From NCBI RefSeq assembly GCF_019649055.1, contig NW_026570378.1, forward strand, positions 186,001 through 250,000: a DNA stretch of 64,000 nt. Direction: 5' to 3'. Shown one piece after another: positions 11,518 through 22,409 of this stretch. The number at the start of each line of letters is the position of its first letter. The first letter of the stretch is position 1. The translations under genes and the position numbers were made by a program. Source of the DNA: Paramacrobiotus metropolitanus. Lineage: Eukaryota > Tardigrada > Eutardigrada > Parachela > Macrobiotidae. Below the pieces are notes generated by a model. The model ran no database searches. It was given only the letters and a program-made list of their open reading frames with translations, and was not told the DNA's origin.

Positions 11518-13029
11518 ATGGCAAATGAAACTGATTTGGAATTTCATCGCAGAACACTTCTAGCACTGCTAAATCGCGTGCGGTTGGCCTATCGACAGGT
11601 AAGGTAATTAATTTCGATATACTAAAATTAATAAAATTTAAATATTTTCTTGAGTATGCGTTCATTTGTGTTTTCTTAAAGTCATGTTTATTGGCACAAT
11701 TTCTGAATAAAAAACTAACAAGCAATAAAGATTATTATTCTAAGAAGTAGTGAGCTAACGTTACTTGCCGAACACGAACAACTTCATTTACAACTTCTGC
11801 AGACTGAGGATCCTGTAGAAGAGCAACCGGAACTACTGCGCGTCAAGCTGGAACGAACCAACGGGCGGCCCAAGATTGTCCTAGATAGAAACGTGTTGGA
11901 AGTTTTACGCGGTGAAGGTTTAACTTGGACTGAAATTTCTGGTCTTCTTCGAATTTCAACGAAAACATTGCAGCGGCGGAGAAAAGAATTACATTTAGCA
12001 GATAACCAGGCCCATACCGTTATTTCCGATGAGCAACTGGATGAACACGTTCGCTCGATAATCGTGCAAGCGCCCTGTTTAGGATCGATTATGGTTTGCG
12101 GAGGAATTCGGAGCAAAGGTTTACGTGTATCTCGGCATCGTGTGCGCGATTCAATTCGAAGGGGAGATCCGTGGGGAGTACTGGAGCGTTGGTCAGCAAT
12201 AATCCCCCGCCGTCAGTACAAAGTTGCTGGGCCGAACTCTCTATGGCATCTCGATGGCAATCGTAAGCTGATCAACTGGAAGCTTGTAACACACGGCTGT
12301 ATCGATGGATTTTTTCGTCTCGTTGTTTTCCTCAGGTGTAACGATAACAACAGAGCCGAAACAGTGCTGCGGTGCTTTATTGAGGGGGCAGCAGCGCTAG
12401 GTGCGCTGCCGTCTCGAGTAAGAGGAGATCGGGGTGTCGAAAACGTTGATGTAAGACGCTACATGGAAGAAAAGCGCGGGGAGGGCCGAGGAAGTTTTAT
12501 TTGTGGCCGTTCCGTGCACAATCAGCGCATAGAGCGACTTTGGAGGGATGTGACGAGCAAAGTAACAAGTTACTACAAATCAATTATTATCCAACTGGAG
12601 CAAAGCGGAATTCTTGATTCAGACAACGAGATGCATTTATTTTGTTTGCACAGGATATTTCTGCCAAAAATTAATAGTTCTCTGCAGCAGTTCGTCGCTA
12701 GCTACAACTCTCATCGCCTAACTAGTGAGGGCGGACACAGTCCAAGAGCTTTATATGCCAGCGGCCTGTTTACAAGCGGCCCAAGAGGAGCTGACATTGA
12801 CCCAACGGAAATCGGGATATATGGCATTGTTGTGGATGGACCACTGCCGGAAGACGTCGCAGAAGAGTCTGGTGTTATTGTTCCCAACATTGTACTCCCA
12901 CTGACGGAGGAAAATCTAAACGACTTGTACAGCCGCTTTCCGGAAGAAGAAGGAGATATGATTTCCGGCATTTCGCGCTACGAAGAGATGATGAATTATA
13001 TGTTGCATACTTACGGAAACTTGGAGTAA
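11518..13029 (+). CDS. Integrase-core DDE transposase (IS3EU-like, rve family)
   Basis: Two exons, 11518-11598 and 11755-13029, join in phase 0 to 451 residues. The N-terminus is helical. A helix-turn-helix region follows ([20 protein letters not shown]), then the integrase core: Asp194 in SLWHLDGN, Asp252 in RGDRGVEN and Glu287 in [10 protein letters not shown]. The Asp-to-Glu spacing is 34 residues, as in retroviral-type and IS3-type integrases (DD35E). The extended motif set ([33 protein letters not shown]) is typical of a family widespread in aquatic animals, often annotated simply as integrase-core proteins and close to IS3EU elements. The role is cut-and-paste transposition. The ORF is undamaged. 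The second-exon acceptor is a choice: the AG at 11753-11754 keeps the frame. Confidence 0.8.
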
Positions 13030-13746
13030 ACTAGGTGGAATGATTAGTTAGGATTGGTTAGGATTGGTTGGGATTGGACCTTTGCAGTCATCTAACTGAT
13101 AAAATTTTTGGTATTTTTGTTAATATCTAACTGCTTGTTTTTTCATAGACGTTTCGTAATGCTTCTCGCAAGGCGTTTTTACTTTCTATTATTTAGGGTT
13201 CTTTTGTTTTTGAAATACTATGTGTGCACTGCTGTTGTTATGTATAAATCGTTTATATATTATGCGCAACAAGAGATTATTAATTTTCTTGCATTGCAGT
13301 TTTAGGCAGATTGATGAGCTCAATAATTCAAAATTAAAACTTGAAAACTGCTGATTAAGCGATGCAGTGCCTGCAAGAAAACGGATGCTCCTGTCACACG
13401 TTACAGAATCTTCTGCCTGGCAGTCTCTCTCGCTGTTCATGTAAATACTTGCTTGCTTGCGTTCATGTAAGTACTGTATGGTAAAAGGTCAGCATAAGAT
13501 GATAATATTAGATCCGACTGCTAGACAGACTTTTTCAAGAGTGACCTCCTTCTTTTGTTTTTGAATCCGGGATGCCAGTACTCATTAATCACGATTACAA
13601 CACTTGCGCAAAATACAGCACATGCTGACATAATTTGTAACTTTGCGCACTTGGCAAGCTCACCGAAATTCGCCAATTCATTAGAGAGTTCTTCCGTTGT
13701 ATTTTCAATAAAAAAATAATAACTGCTCTTTATATTGCGAAATAAA
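13030..13746. other. Spacer between the two element genes
   Basis: This 700-bp stretch separates the transposase and accessory genes of the integrase-type element. It is AT-rich and contains a short tandem TTAGGATTGG repeat right after the transposase stop (about 13048-13077). I see no supported gene; a minus-strand open frame at 13521-13871 has no recognisable feature and overlaps the next gene. Confidence 0.4.
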
Positions 13747-16700
13747 ATGGCAGATTTGCTACGTTCTGTGTATGGTAAAGCAGCACTTAGTTCGTGTGGT
13801 CTTTGTAACTGCACAGTTTGGATTCCGGGGACTGAGACTATTGAAAACCCGGACGGGTACCTTGTCTGCAAAAATCCGGCATGTGCACATTTATGTTCCT
13901 GCCATCATTTACAATCATCATCATCCAACGGCGCGCTAGCTCCGGCAAGCGCCAGTGCAGGACCGTTGTTTGCAACTGGGAGTACGCAAGGTCCCGGGAA
14001 TTCCGGAACAATTGGCCGCACTACGAATCCGGTCGACGTCCTTGCAACAATTCGTGACATCTCCGCTCGGAGAGGAATCTCCAGCGCTGCCCTCACCCAC
14101 GCCGGCTCATCCAACATGAATGCTCATACTCCACTTCACAGCTCACCTTTTCTCCCACACCGAAAACGGGAGGGCCGGGCTTACACGCAGCTGGCGAACG
14201 CCCGTAAGCGAAAGCGTGGACAGCGCGGTCCAGCTGAAATGTGGCTAAAGGCGACGGTTATTGTGCTCACACAGCATACACGACCAACACTAGTGCGCTA
14301 CGGATCAGCTAGGTAAACCTTCAGTATCCGGCAAAATTAATAGTAATTTACATCAACTTTTTAATATGATTAATTAAACAATTTTTGATTTTATTACGGA
14401 TTTGTACGAAGGTATTAAATTGTTGTTTGTCTATAGATTTATTCCTATTTCCTAATTTCGTACATATTTATGTATTTCTTTATGTGTTTCAAGATCTTAT
14501 ATACGTAAAAAAGTCAATATTAATTTGTATATTTATATAGCATTTAGATACCGCTAACTGTTCAATTGGTTAGATGTATTACTATTTGATTGATCGATAT
14601 ACTTGTTAAGATTAAATTATCGTACTATTTTAAGGTGGAGTGAAATGCATGAGGCTGGCTTGATACGAGAGAATGTCCAGTGGGGTGGTTCGAATCCATC
14701 AGACTGGACGGCGGAAGCGATGAAACGGAAATTTCATGAACATTGGGGCGTTTTAGCGGAAACCGATATGGTTGTTTACAAATCCGGGCAATCTCAGGGA
14801 CTGCAACCACTCACAATGCCGAACGGAGGCTGGAATTTGCAGGAGTTAAAAAAGTAAACCAGCTAAACTAGCCGTTGTTGCTACAATCTGTTACAGTTTT
14901 TAATGATTTTTTCATAGGGTTAGCACCCAAACCCGTCGGCTGTACGTTGGTCCAAAAACTGCTTCAATTTTTATCGGAGGTACATAAACACGATTCTCTG
15001 TCTGTGCCGATTTGTCTGGTTAATGATTATTTGTACACGACAGAGGAAGGTGCAGTGTCGGTTTTACGAGATGAAAACAGCGAAGATACTTCCGGCATTG
15101 ACTTGCCAGCAGGAACGGCAGCCTGCCAGAATGCGGAAGAAACAACAGTAGCGGAATTCAGTGATGAAAACAGCTCATCCGAAGTACGTTTTAACGGAAG
15201 AAGTTATTAATCACGAGATAATAGAAATATTACGTTGGTAATTTTAGGATTGTAGTGAACCGCGTACACCACTTACGAGCACTCGCCGCGGTAATCCTGA
15301 TTTACTAGGGGATGTTATGGCCACTGATCACGAGGAGTCCGCGGAGGTTTGATTAATCGACTAGATTTCCTAAAACCTTTTTGAAAATTAGCTAAATAAT
15401 TACTTTCGATATTTTGTTTATTTCGATATTTTGCTGGATTTTTATTTAGGACAATGGTGATGTTACAATTACGGCGGAGATTCATAGAAACGCAGTGGAA
15501 GTGTCGGCAGCCAACCGTACAGGTTATACTTACTGTGTTCTAAATTTAATAACGCACTCATAACAAAATTATAGAAAAGCAAATTTAGCATAATTCTAAT
15601 AACGGTGTTATTTTTTTACCAAGCTAGCGGTACGCACTTTATAGACAGATAAAATTCTCCTAATAAGATGATTTTATGTGTTTATAAAGTTTTATGATTC
15701 TGTTATCTGCATTCTGCATTTAATATTTTGTTATTTTTTAATTGTATTTTAGTACTGTGTTTCTATTACTGTGCACTGTACTGTGTGTAGTACTGCGTAG
15801 TATAGTACTGTGTTTAGTACTGTGTTTATTTTTTAGTACTGTGTTTATATTACTATTAAACCATTTTTAACTTAAATACTGTAATTTTTTGCAAATCCAG
15901 TGCAGTTGGAAATCGTCGACGATCGGCTCGGACAGCGAACGTTGTGCAGTCCGCCGTGTACGCCGAAAACGACAGCTTCAACGCTTCCACTTCCGATTTT
16001 GTGTGCGAGCTTATGGACGGCTTCTTCCAGAGATTCGTAGACGAATCACCGGATCAACATCCAGAAATCACGCTGGATTCAGTCGACACTGCTTTGGACC
16101 AAATGTTGGTGTTTCTCGAAAGCAACCGGCTACCGCTAACGGCAAGAATCAAAGTCAAAAACCAACAGTAAAAGCATTTTTGAACAAATTCAAAGCGTCG
16201 GTTGCATAAGAGAGTACATATTTCAGCGCTTACGATGCCGGCGGAGTTTTGCGCGACACTGTCAACGCAATCTGGAAGCAGGCTGCCGATTCCGTTTTTT
16301 TTGAAGGTGAACAGCAGAAGGTTCTCACTGCTCACGTGCTTCAGGAGTGGAAAATTCGTTCGCTCGGGAAACTGTTTTTCATATGCGGGCCTCACCATTT
16401 GGACTGGCCGCAGTTTGCTGACAGTTCCACGTTTCTTTATATTTTTGGCGAGCAGGTGCCGGCATCGCATATTCATGCTGTTTTCCCAATCACGGGCGAA
16501 CTTTGTTCCAAAGTTATGAACAGCAATGTGGAAACCAATCTACCTGGCAACGTGCCTGAATTAGCAGAATGGATGGCGAACAATAACATTCAGGTAGCGG
16601 TCATTTTGTTGTACACGTAGCAGTCCAGCACGTAGCAGTTCAGAAAGTTAATACATGTGATCTTTGAAGGTGCGGGAATGGAAAAATCTGGATAAAACTC

Positions 16701-16969
16701 AGCTTGTGGACGCAATTGTGAAGCACGAATTATACAATAAGCGTGCGCACAACATTGCCTTTTTTAAAGAAGGCTTTGATCAACAAGCCAAGGATGAGCA
16801 GGAGTTTGTCAAGGTGGCTATAGCGTTATTGCATATTTTAGGTTTTTCTTTAAAGAACTGTTTATCTTTAAAGGAGTGTTACAGTTTTGTCCACTCCGGC
16901 GCGGCATATACGAAGAACGCATTCTTATTACGGAACGGAACCTTTATCTGCAGTGGAGACTACAATTAA
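13747..16969 (+). CDS. Accessory protein of the integrase-type element, HECT-like C-terminal region
   Basis: Multi-exon gene; exon confidence varies. The first exon, 13747-14312, starts MADLLRSVYGK, has a Cys/His-rich N-terminus (CGLCNC, CKNPACAHLCSCHH) that may bind zinc, and ends in a basic stretch. Exon 14635-14853 is in frame. The middle exons (about 14918-15185, 15248-15350, 15450-15525) are tentative and I could not make every phase agree. The last part is solid: an exon ending at 16167, then 16227-16593 and 16670-16969 in frame. That part contains AYDAGGVLRDTVNAIW, SLGKLFFICG, STFLYIFGE and LVDAIVKHELYNKRAHNI. It resembles the G2E3-type HECT-like region found in many transposon-associated animal proteins. 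No catalytic Cys is obvious. Function in transposition is unknown. The final ~10 residues may derive from flanking lectin DNA. Confidence 0.5.
15735..15855 (+). repeat. Short tandem repeat of TAGTACTGTGTTTA-like units
   Basis: Within an intron of the accessory gene, TAGTACTGTGTTT or near variants occur five to six times in about 110 bp, separated by short T-rich spacers. It is simple minisatellite-like DNA. Confidence 0.6.
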
Positions 16970-16988
16970 ACAATAGTAGTGCCAAAAA

Positions 16989-18436
16989 AATGCCATCGAT
17001 AAAGGCTTTTTTCTTATCTCTCTGGCCCTAGCTTGTGTATCGGAAGCGGAGTCTGGTGATCATGAGCGGAACCTATTCGAGGATCCTTCGAAAGCCCAAG
17101 CCATTAAAAGTGCTCAAGAGGCTAGCAACATTTCAAAGAGCAACAATGTACTGCTTCATGCGTCTTCCGTGGAAAACAATCAGTTGTCCATGTTTACCGG
17201 TACTACTGACAAACCAATTATCGGCCAACGTTCAACAAATCAGGTTAACGGATGGTTTGTCACCACGGGCTATGCGTTTACTCTGGGTCGCGATATTGCT
17301 GCCCTGGCGCAGAAATTGGAAAAGATAAGCCAGCTGTTCGAGTGGATTATTCTGTGGATATCTGACCACGCGCGTGTGTAGCCGGCAGAAAGGTGGACGG
17401 GTGGATGGTGGATGTTCAATGAAATTTCATCCACCAATCTGCCGACCTTCGGCAGATTGGTGGATGAGCCGTCCACCTTTCTGCCGGATCACATCCACCT
17501 TTCTGCCGGCTACACGCGTGCAATCCTTGGAAGAGTCCATGAAAAACGAGTTAGCCAATACAACAACACAATTCAACCAAGCCTTGTCCGATCGTATGCA
17601 GTCCTCAGAACAGTCTATAAAGAACGAGTTGAGCAAAACAACAACCCAATCCAACCTGGTATTGTCGGCTCGCGCGCAATCGTTAGAGCAGTCCATGAAG
17701 AATGAGTTTGCCACTGCAACAGCACAGTTCTCTCAGGACATCCAGAATCTGCGGCTGATGTTAGTTAGCCGCCTCACTCCATTAGCATTCGGTGTGGATA
17801 CTGCCGCACATGCTTCCATGAAGTGCTCTCTGAAAAAACGCGATCGACCACTTCCAGGTGAGTCGGCAAAGTCATTCCTAATTCTTTTCAGGTTGTTGTG
17901 TGTAATACATGTGATTTTTAGTGGAGACCATGAAAATATACGATTATCTGTATGCTGAGGAGCAATTCTGCTCTACCGACAACGCAACATGCCTGTACTT
18001 ACAGAGCAACGGTAATCTTGTTCTGTATCAGACCAGTACGCTGCAAGTTATTTGGACAACGAATTCCGGCGGCGGTGACTGCCGCTCCTTCGTCAAGATG
18101 CAAGGCGATGGACGTGTTGGACTGTATCATTACCCGTATGGATTGGCTGCATGGGTGACACCTGTATTCAGAGGTATAACTTGTGATCAAGCAAACATGA
18201 TTACAACCGCATTTGCAGCAACACAGCTGTACATACTCGTAGAAATGGCCATTACATTAACTACTGTATGTTTCTGGTTTTAAACATGCGAACTAGATGC
18301 TTTGTGTCACGATTAAGGCGCCGAGCTAACGTTTCAGAAAAATGGACATCTGTATATGAAAATGCAATCGAAGGTTGCGGAAGCGCAAGACGGAGACTGC
18401 CTTTGGACTACGGATCTAATTGCTGCGCCAATATAG
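16989..18436 (+). pseudogene. Secreted bulb-type lectin, type A copy 2, with frameshifts and a MITE in the coiled coil
   Basis: The ATG at 16989 begins a signal peptide (MPSIKAFFLSLW) that hits TAG. Shifting frame by one base restores ALACVSEAESG and the rest of the family sequence, so there is an indel inside the signal peptide. A second frame change occurs near 17330-17350, and a 138-bp palindromic insertion (17377-17514) interrupts the start of the coiled coil. Downstream, three heptad-type repeats, the conserved MKCSLKKRDRPLP segment (exon end near 17863), the lectin exon (start 17923, end 18172) and the last exon (18318-18436, ending LIAAPI and TAG) are all readable. Parts of the lectin domain remain well conserved (QSNGNLVLY, SFVKMQGDGRVGLYHY). 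This is a non-functional relative of the minus-strand copy at 22410-23703. Confidence 0.75.
17377..17514. mobile_element. Palindromic MITE with 6-bp target-site duplication
   Basis: This is a 138-bp insertion with terminal inverted repeats beginning TGTAGCCGGCAGAAAGGTGG and a largely self-complementary interior that includes CACCAATCTGCCGA and its complement. It is flanked by CGCGTG at 17371-17376 and 17515-17520, a perfect 6-bp duplication. Removing the element plus one duplication restores the lectin sequence ...CGCGTGCAATCC. A 6-bp duplication is what I recall for IS3EU-type elements, but the terminal sequences of the integrase element nearby are unknown, so family assignment is open. Confidence 0.75.
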
Positions 18437-19236
18437 TATTTGTAGTGTTTTAAATCAGCTCTGACAAACTGAGTAAATGTGTACAGACAGTCAAATTAAA
18501 ATGTCCAGACGGCAGACAGCCGATATCATAAACGCATTGAGCCGATCAGCAAACTGTTTTTCGGCGTTCAATTTGTTTCGGTTTCTTCCAAACCGCTTTT
18601 ATATTTGCTAGTATCTGCTGCAGACAAACAGTACATACGAGTACAATGACTTTGCGCAGTAAAAGTCTCTTTGAACTACTGATAGAACGGAATTAATAAG
18701 ACAATACAGCTAAACAGACGATCTACGTCTTGATGGACAATGGCGAAGCACATTGAAGTAAGGCTTATTTTATGCATAATTAACTCAGAGACAATGAATT
18801 GTTGACAAGAAAGCCAACCATTCATTGTTGCGGTTGCTTCTCCCGACCTTTCATTTGGGTAATTTAAAGGTGACGGCCAGTCGGCCACTGGCGGCGAGTT
18901 GTCAACGCACACAATACCGGCGCCGTGTCGTATCTGTAGTAGACAAAGGCGTTTTGAAGCCTGGAAGCAGACTGAGTACTGGACGGAATCAGTTACGCTA
19001 TTCCGACTGTTCAGATGAGATAATTACAAATTATCATACTGCGCAAAATAAGAGTTGTTCTACCACAGCACCACTTGTAGACTGTACAGTGCATAGTTGA
19101 ATGTGGATCGTGTCTATGTACGAATATGAAATATGTGAATAAGCCAAGATTGAACCAAAAAAATTTTGTTTTATATTAGAAGAGCTGCTTATTTGCTTAT
19201 TTCAGTTAGTCTTTGGTCGTTTTGTGCTATCCAAAT
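18437..19236. other. Intergenic between type A copy 2 and type B lectin
   Basis: Parts of this stretch resemble 3720-4240, the interval between the first type A gene and the type B fragment, for example GACAATGGCGAAGCACAT around 18732. This supports duplication of the whole A+B unit. No gene is seen. Confidence 0.45.
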
Positions 19237-21204
19237 ATGATTACTCTCAGTATTAACATCTTAGTTTTTATATTCTCTGCAGCAACGATATTTGGTTCTT
19301 TGCATCCGAATTTCAATAATCTCCCGGATTGGCGTAATAATTTCCAACCCACGGCTTATGGAGCCAATTATCATATTCCGAATGGAAAGACTGCCTCAGC
19401 CGAAGCCCATGATTCTGGACAATCCACTAACGGAACCGGCTACAGAAGTCCTGATTACAGTCCCAGTGTAACGACTGCCCAAGACAAAGCTCAAAAATCC
19501 CCAACACCCAGAGCTGGAGAACAGGTCGATGCACCATCCAGCCGCGATGTTTCCGCCATTCTGGACAAGCTCGATAAGGTCATGGGTCAGTGTCTGAGCG
19601 GTTATACAGAACTCTCCGCCCGTCTGCAATCTTTGGAGCAAGCTGTAAAGGTAGGATTCGCTTATTTCGGCAGCAAATCAAACAACATTTCGGAGGAGAT
19701 TTAGAGTCTCCGAGTCGAAATGGCCAATCGTATCGCTCCATTGGAGAACAGCGCTGATATTGTCACACGAGCTGCAATGAAGTGCTCTGTAAAACAAAGA
19801 AACAATCCTGTTCCTGGTAAGTGTTGGCTCACTGCGACAATTAAGTTAGCCGACAAAATACTGTGATACGTATGTATTTTGAAGTTCGGCCCTCAAAAGG
19901 ACGGTACATGATTGTGTACGGATGTATATATACGAGTAGATAACACCTTGTAAACCTATAATTCTTTTACGTACTGCGACTTTCGCTCGGATTGGAATAT
20001 CAAAAGACGATGCTGACAAAATTCTGCGTCCTGAAATTTGGCCTTCTAACGTCTTCGTCCGAGAATGGGTGTATTGATTTAACTTGTTGTCTCTGTGAAA
20101 TTTCTCGTTTTTTAAGTTTACCTGCTGAATGTACATTCCTACAACTTTTACGATTGTGAATGATACCTCAGAGAAATGTTGTAAGGGGCTGTCCTTTTGT
20201 GGCAGCAGTTCTTGAACGGTTGTCTGCAACCTCGTGCAGGAACTATTCCTTATCGTTGTAGACATTAAGCTGATTAAACAGCAGTAACATAGTTGCGAAT
20301 AAGTCACCTAGAAGCAATTCATTTTTTGTAGTGGGAATCATGAAAGCGGGAGATGAATTATATCCCGAAGAACAATTTTGTGCCACCGACAACCAGACAT
20401 GCCTGTATCTGCAGAGCAACGGAAACATGGTGCTCTACCGTACAAAAACGTACGAGGTTATCTGGACGTCATACACCGGGGTGGGTGACTGTCGGTCACT
20501 ATTAAAGATGCAGGATGATGGACGTCTCGCGCTTTATCATTACCCATTGACGGTTGCCAGATGGGCAACGGAGCAGTTTGATGGTGAGTGGTTACCTTAT
20601 CGCGTGTCGTAATGTTCGTACTGTTTGGTAATACTGAAAATGGTTGTCGTTTGTGATGATTTTATTCATGAGATGGATACGAATTACAGCGAACTCAAAA
20701 ACATTATTGTAATTTTCTACCGTTAAAACAGTTTAAAAAGAAGATCAGAAGAATAGGGACTGTATATTATTGTAGGTACAGATTTTGGAATATTCAGAGT
20801 TAATTCGGCAACGGTACATATTTCAGCAATGCAAACTAACGATATTCCAATTTTTCTTTGCGTTGCTTCATAAATGTTTAAAGACAACAGTGTGTATGTA
20901 CCGCGGTTGACAGCAGCGAGCAGTTAAACAGTAAACGTTTTAAGAACCAGGGTAACCGTGGCACGGTTACTGTCTTCCCGACCTGAACCTTCCTTACCTA
21001 TGTCGTGCTCCCATGGTTTAATAATGTTTTACTCCCGCAGATGCCGAGCTCGTCTTTCAAAAGAACGGTCACCTGTGCCTTAGATTCACGTCCGGCGCTA
21101 CCGCAAATAGTGACTACGAGTGCCTGTGGTCTACCGTCCTTATCGAACCGACCTGGGAAGCTCAAACAGATTACCAAAGCCGGGAATTATTTACGGTTCT
21201 GTAA
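19237..21204 (+). pseudogene. Secreted bulb-type lectin, type B, with in-frame stop in exon 1
   Basis: Exons 19237-19816, 20332-20583 and 21041-21204 are joined by clean GT-AG introns at positions matching the type A genes. The product starts MITLSINILVFIFSAATIF (signal peptide) and continues with a ~75-residue low-complexity linker rich in Pro, Ser and Thr. It has a single coiled-coil unit (LSARLQSLEQAVK), a conserved MKCSV segment and a complete B_lectin domain (QSNGNMVLY, LLKMQDDGRLALYHY, LVFQKNGHLCL). It ends in an extension after the Trp-rich strand (WEAQTDYQSRELFTVL) absent from type A. A TAG at 19702-19704 interrupts exon 1; the frame is open again directly after it. If the stop is real, only a secreted linker and coiled coil would be made. 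A recent nonsense allele or sequencing error is possible because everything else is intact. Confidence 0.7.
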
Positions 21205-21744
21205 TTCCATCTTAGCTATTAAATTTAGCAACACCCAAAAATGTCTTAGTCTCCGGAAGGCAGATTTTTGGGAATGCTTCTGTTTTTCTCCCTTTAATAC
21301 GCCGCTTCTGACATTAAACACCGTTATGCTGGGAATTTTCGGAAACGCGGATTTTGATAAGCTCAATTTTACAACAGCATTCAGATCAGAGTTAACCTGG
21401 AAATGTGCATTTAAGATGTGGTTTTTACCTTCCAAGGCCACCTAGGCCAGTTTTCCAATAAAATGTATTCTTGTGTTGAACTAATAGATCACCGCATTTG
21501 ATTCTACAATTATTACGAATAACATACATTAGACTACGACTACATGTGCACATCTAGAGAAAATATTTTCCCATTGTACAGGTTTTTTACTTCGCATTTT
21601 AATACGTACAGGCTACAGATATAAAAAATAATTATAAAAAGCAAAATGTACCTACTCCGGCTACTCGTATGTGCGAAGCTAATAATTATCATAAACTGTC
21701 CTCTACAGCAGCCTACAGCGTTTGCTGTCAGCGAATAGATGCAT
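21205..21744. other. Intergenic, no gene recognised
   Basis: This is the 3' flank of the type B lectin. Frames at 21205-21445 have no recognisable domain. Confidence 0.4.
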
Positions 21745-21885
21745 CTATTCAGCCGAAAAAATACGCGCAGCTTTCTTAAGTAATTTATGAGACCGTAATT
21801 CATCGCAGTACGAAGGTATCGTGCAGCGTTGGGACTGTGCGGCTAAAATGACCCGATGGCCAGAAGATGTACGTCCATCAGCAAA
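21745..21885 (-). pseudogene. BTB gene fragment with internal deletion
   Basis: On the minus strand the sequence reads HRVILAAQS, then after a gap the final KLLKKAARIFSAE and stop. Both ends closely match the BTB gene at 25764-27518 (PAHRVILAAQS and KLLKKAARIVSAE), but the ~270 bp between them are missing. The reading frame is not maintained. This is a duplicated remnant brought in with the second lectin unit. Confidence 0.65.
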
Positions 21886-21899
21886 CGGTTTTATAGAAG

Positions 21900-22045
21900 G
21901 CGATTTTATAAAATAATGGCATAAACTATGTTGTCACATCTGATGCAGAATAAATCGATAAAAAATCCTGCAGTCGCTAAATCTGAACGCTGTAAATTAC
22001 TCAGCTAGTCGGCGGAAAGCTCGCCTGTGCTGCAGTTAACATCTG
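21900..22045 (-). pseudogene. Fragment of the gustatory-receptor-like gene
   Basis: Plus-strand words such as CTGATGCAGAATAAA, GATAA, CAGTCGC, AAATC and GCTAGTC-GGAAAG appear in the same order and spacing as at 5480-5570, inside exon 1 of the receptor-like gene, in the same orientation. Only part of one exon is present and it is not open. Confidence 0.5.
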
Positions 22046-22409
22046 TCAATTCAGGCCTCCTTGAGTGGGTTTTGCCTAAAATAAGTTCTAAATCAGCGTG
22101 CTTTGCCATTGTCTATCATTGCACTGTCTGCCTAGATCCATTTTTTTATTATTTTGTGCTGGGGTTGGCAGCGTTCTTTAAAAACAGAGTACATTATGCC
22201 TTTTGTTAGGTAAAGCGACTGCATAATAAAACTATCTGCAAACTGCATCAGATATTAGCTAACATAAAAGCCGAGTGGAAAACTAGAAAATTACAACGGG
22301 AAAAAATAAGTTGCTGATTAGCCTAATATTGATGATACCGGGCGCCTACTCTAGAAATTAACGTGCACATTAGCCAGTTCGTCAGATTTGATTTAAAATG
22401 CTGCAAATA

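Larger units (their letters stand above)
7240..16955 (+). mobile_element. Nested transposon insertion: integrase-type (IS3EU-like) element containing a Harbinger element
   Basis: The block separates the lectin upstream block (ending ~7230) from the lectin coding start (similarity to the minus-strand paralogue resumes about 30-40 bp before 16989). It carries an integrase-core transposase gene (11518-13029) and a multi-exon accessory gene (13747-16969). A PIF/Harbinger element at 7538-11509 is inserted immediately upstream of the integrase ATG. I could not find convincing terminal repeats or a target duplication for the outer element, so its ends are approximate. The last codons of the accessory gene may run into lectin flank, which makes the right end especially uncertain. 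Confidence 0.55.

Noticed and set aside
11518-13029. Bacterial insertion sequence or contamination
   Set aside because: Although the integrase core resembles IS3-type enzymes, the gene has a spliceosomal intron, sits among intron-containing animal genes and matches a family common in animals.
14675-14700. tRNA-like GGTTCGAATCC
   Set aside because: The surrounding sequence cannot form a cloverleaf and the stretch is inside an in-frame exon of the accessory gene.
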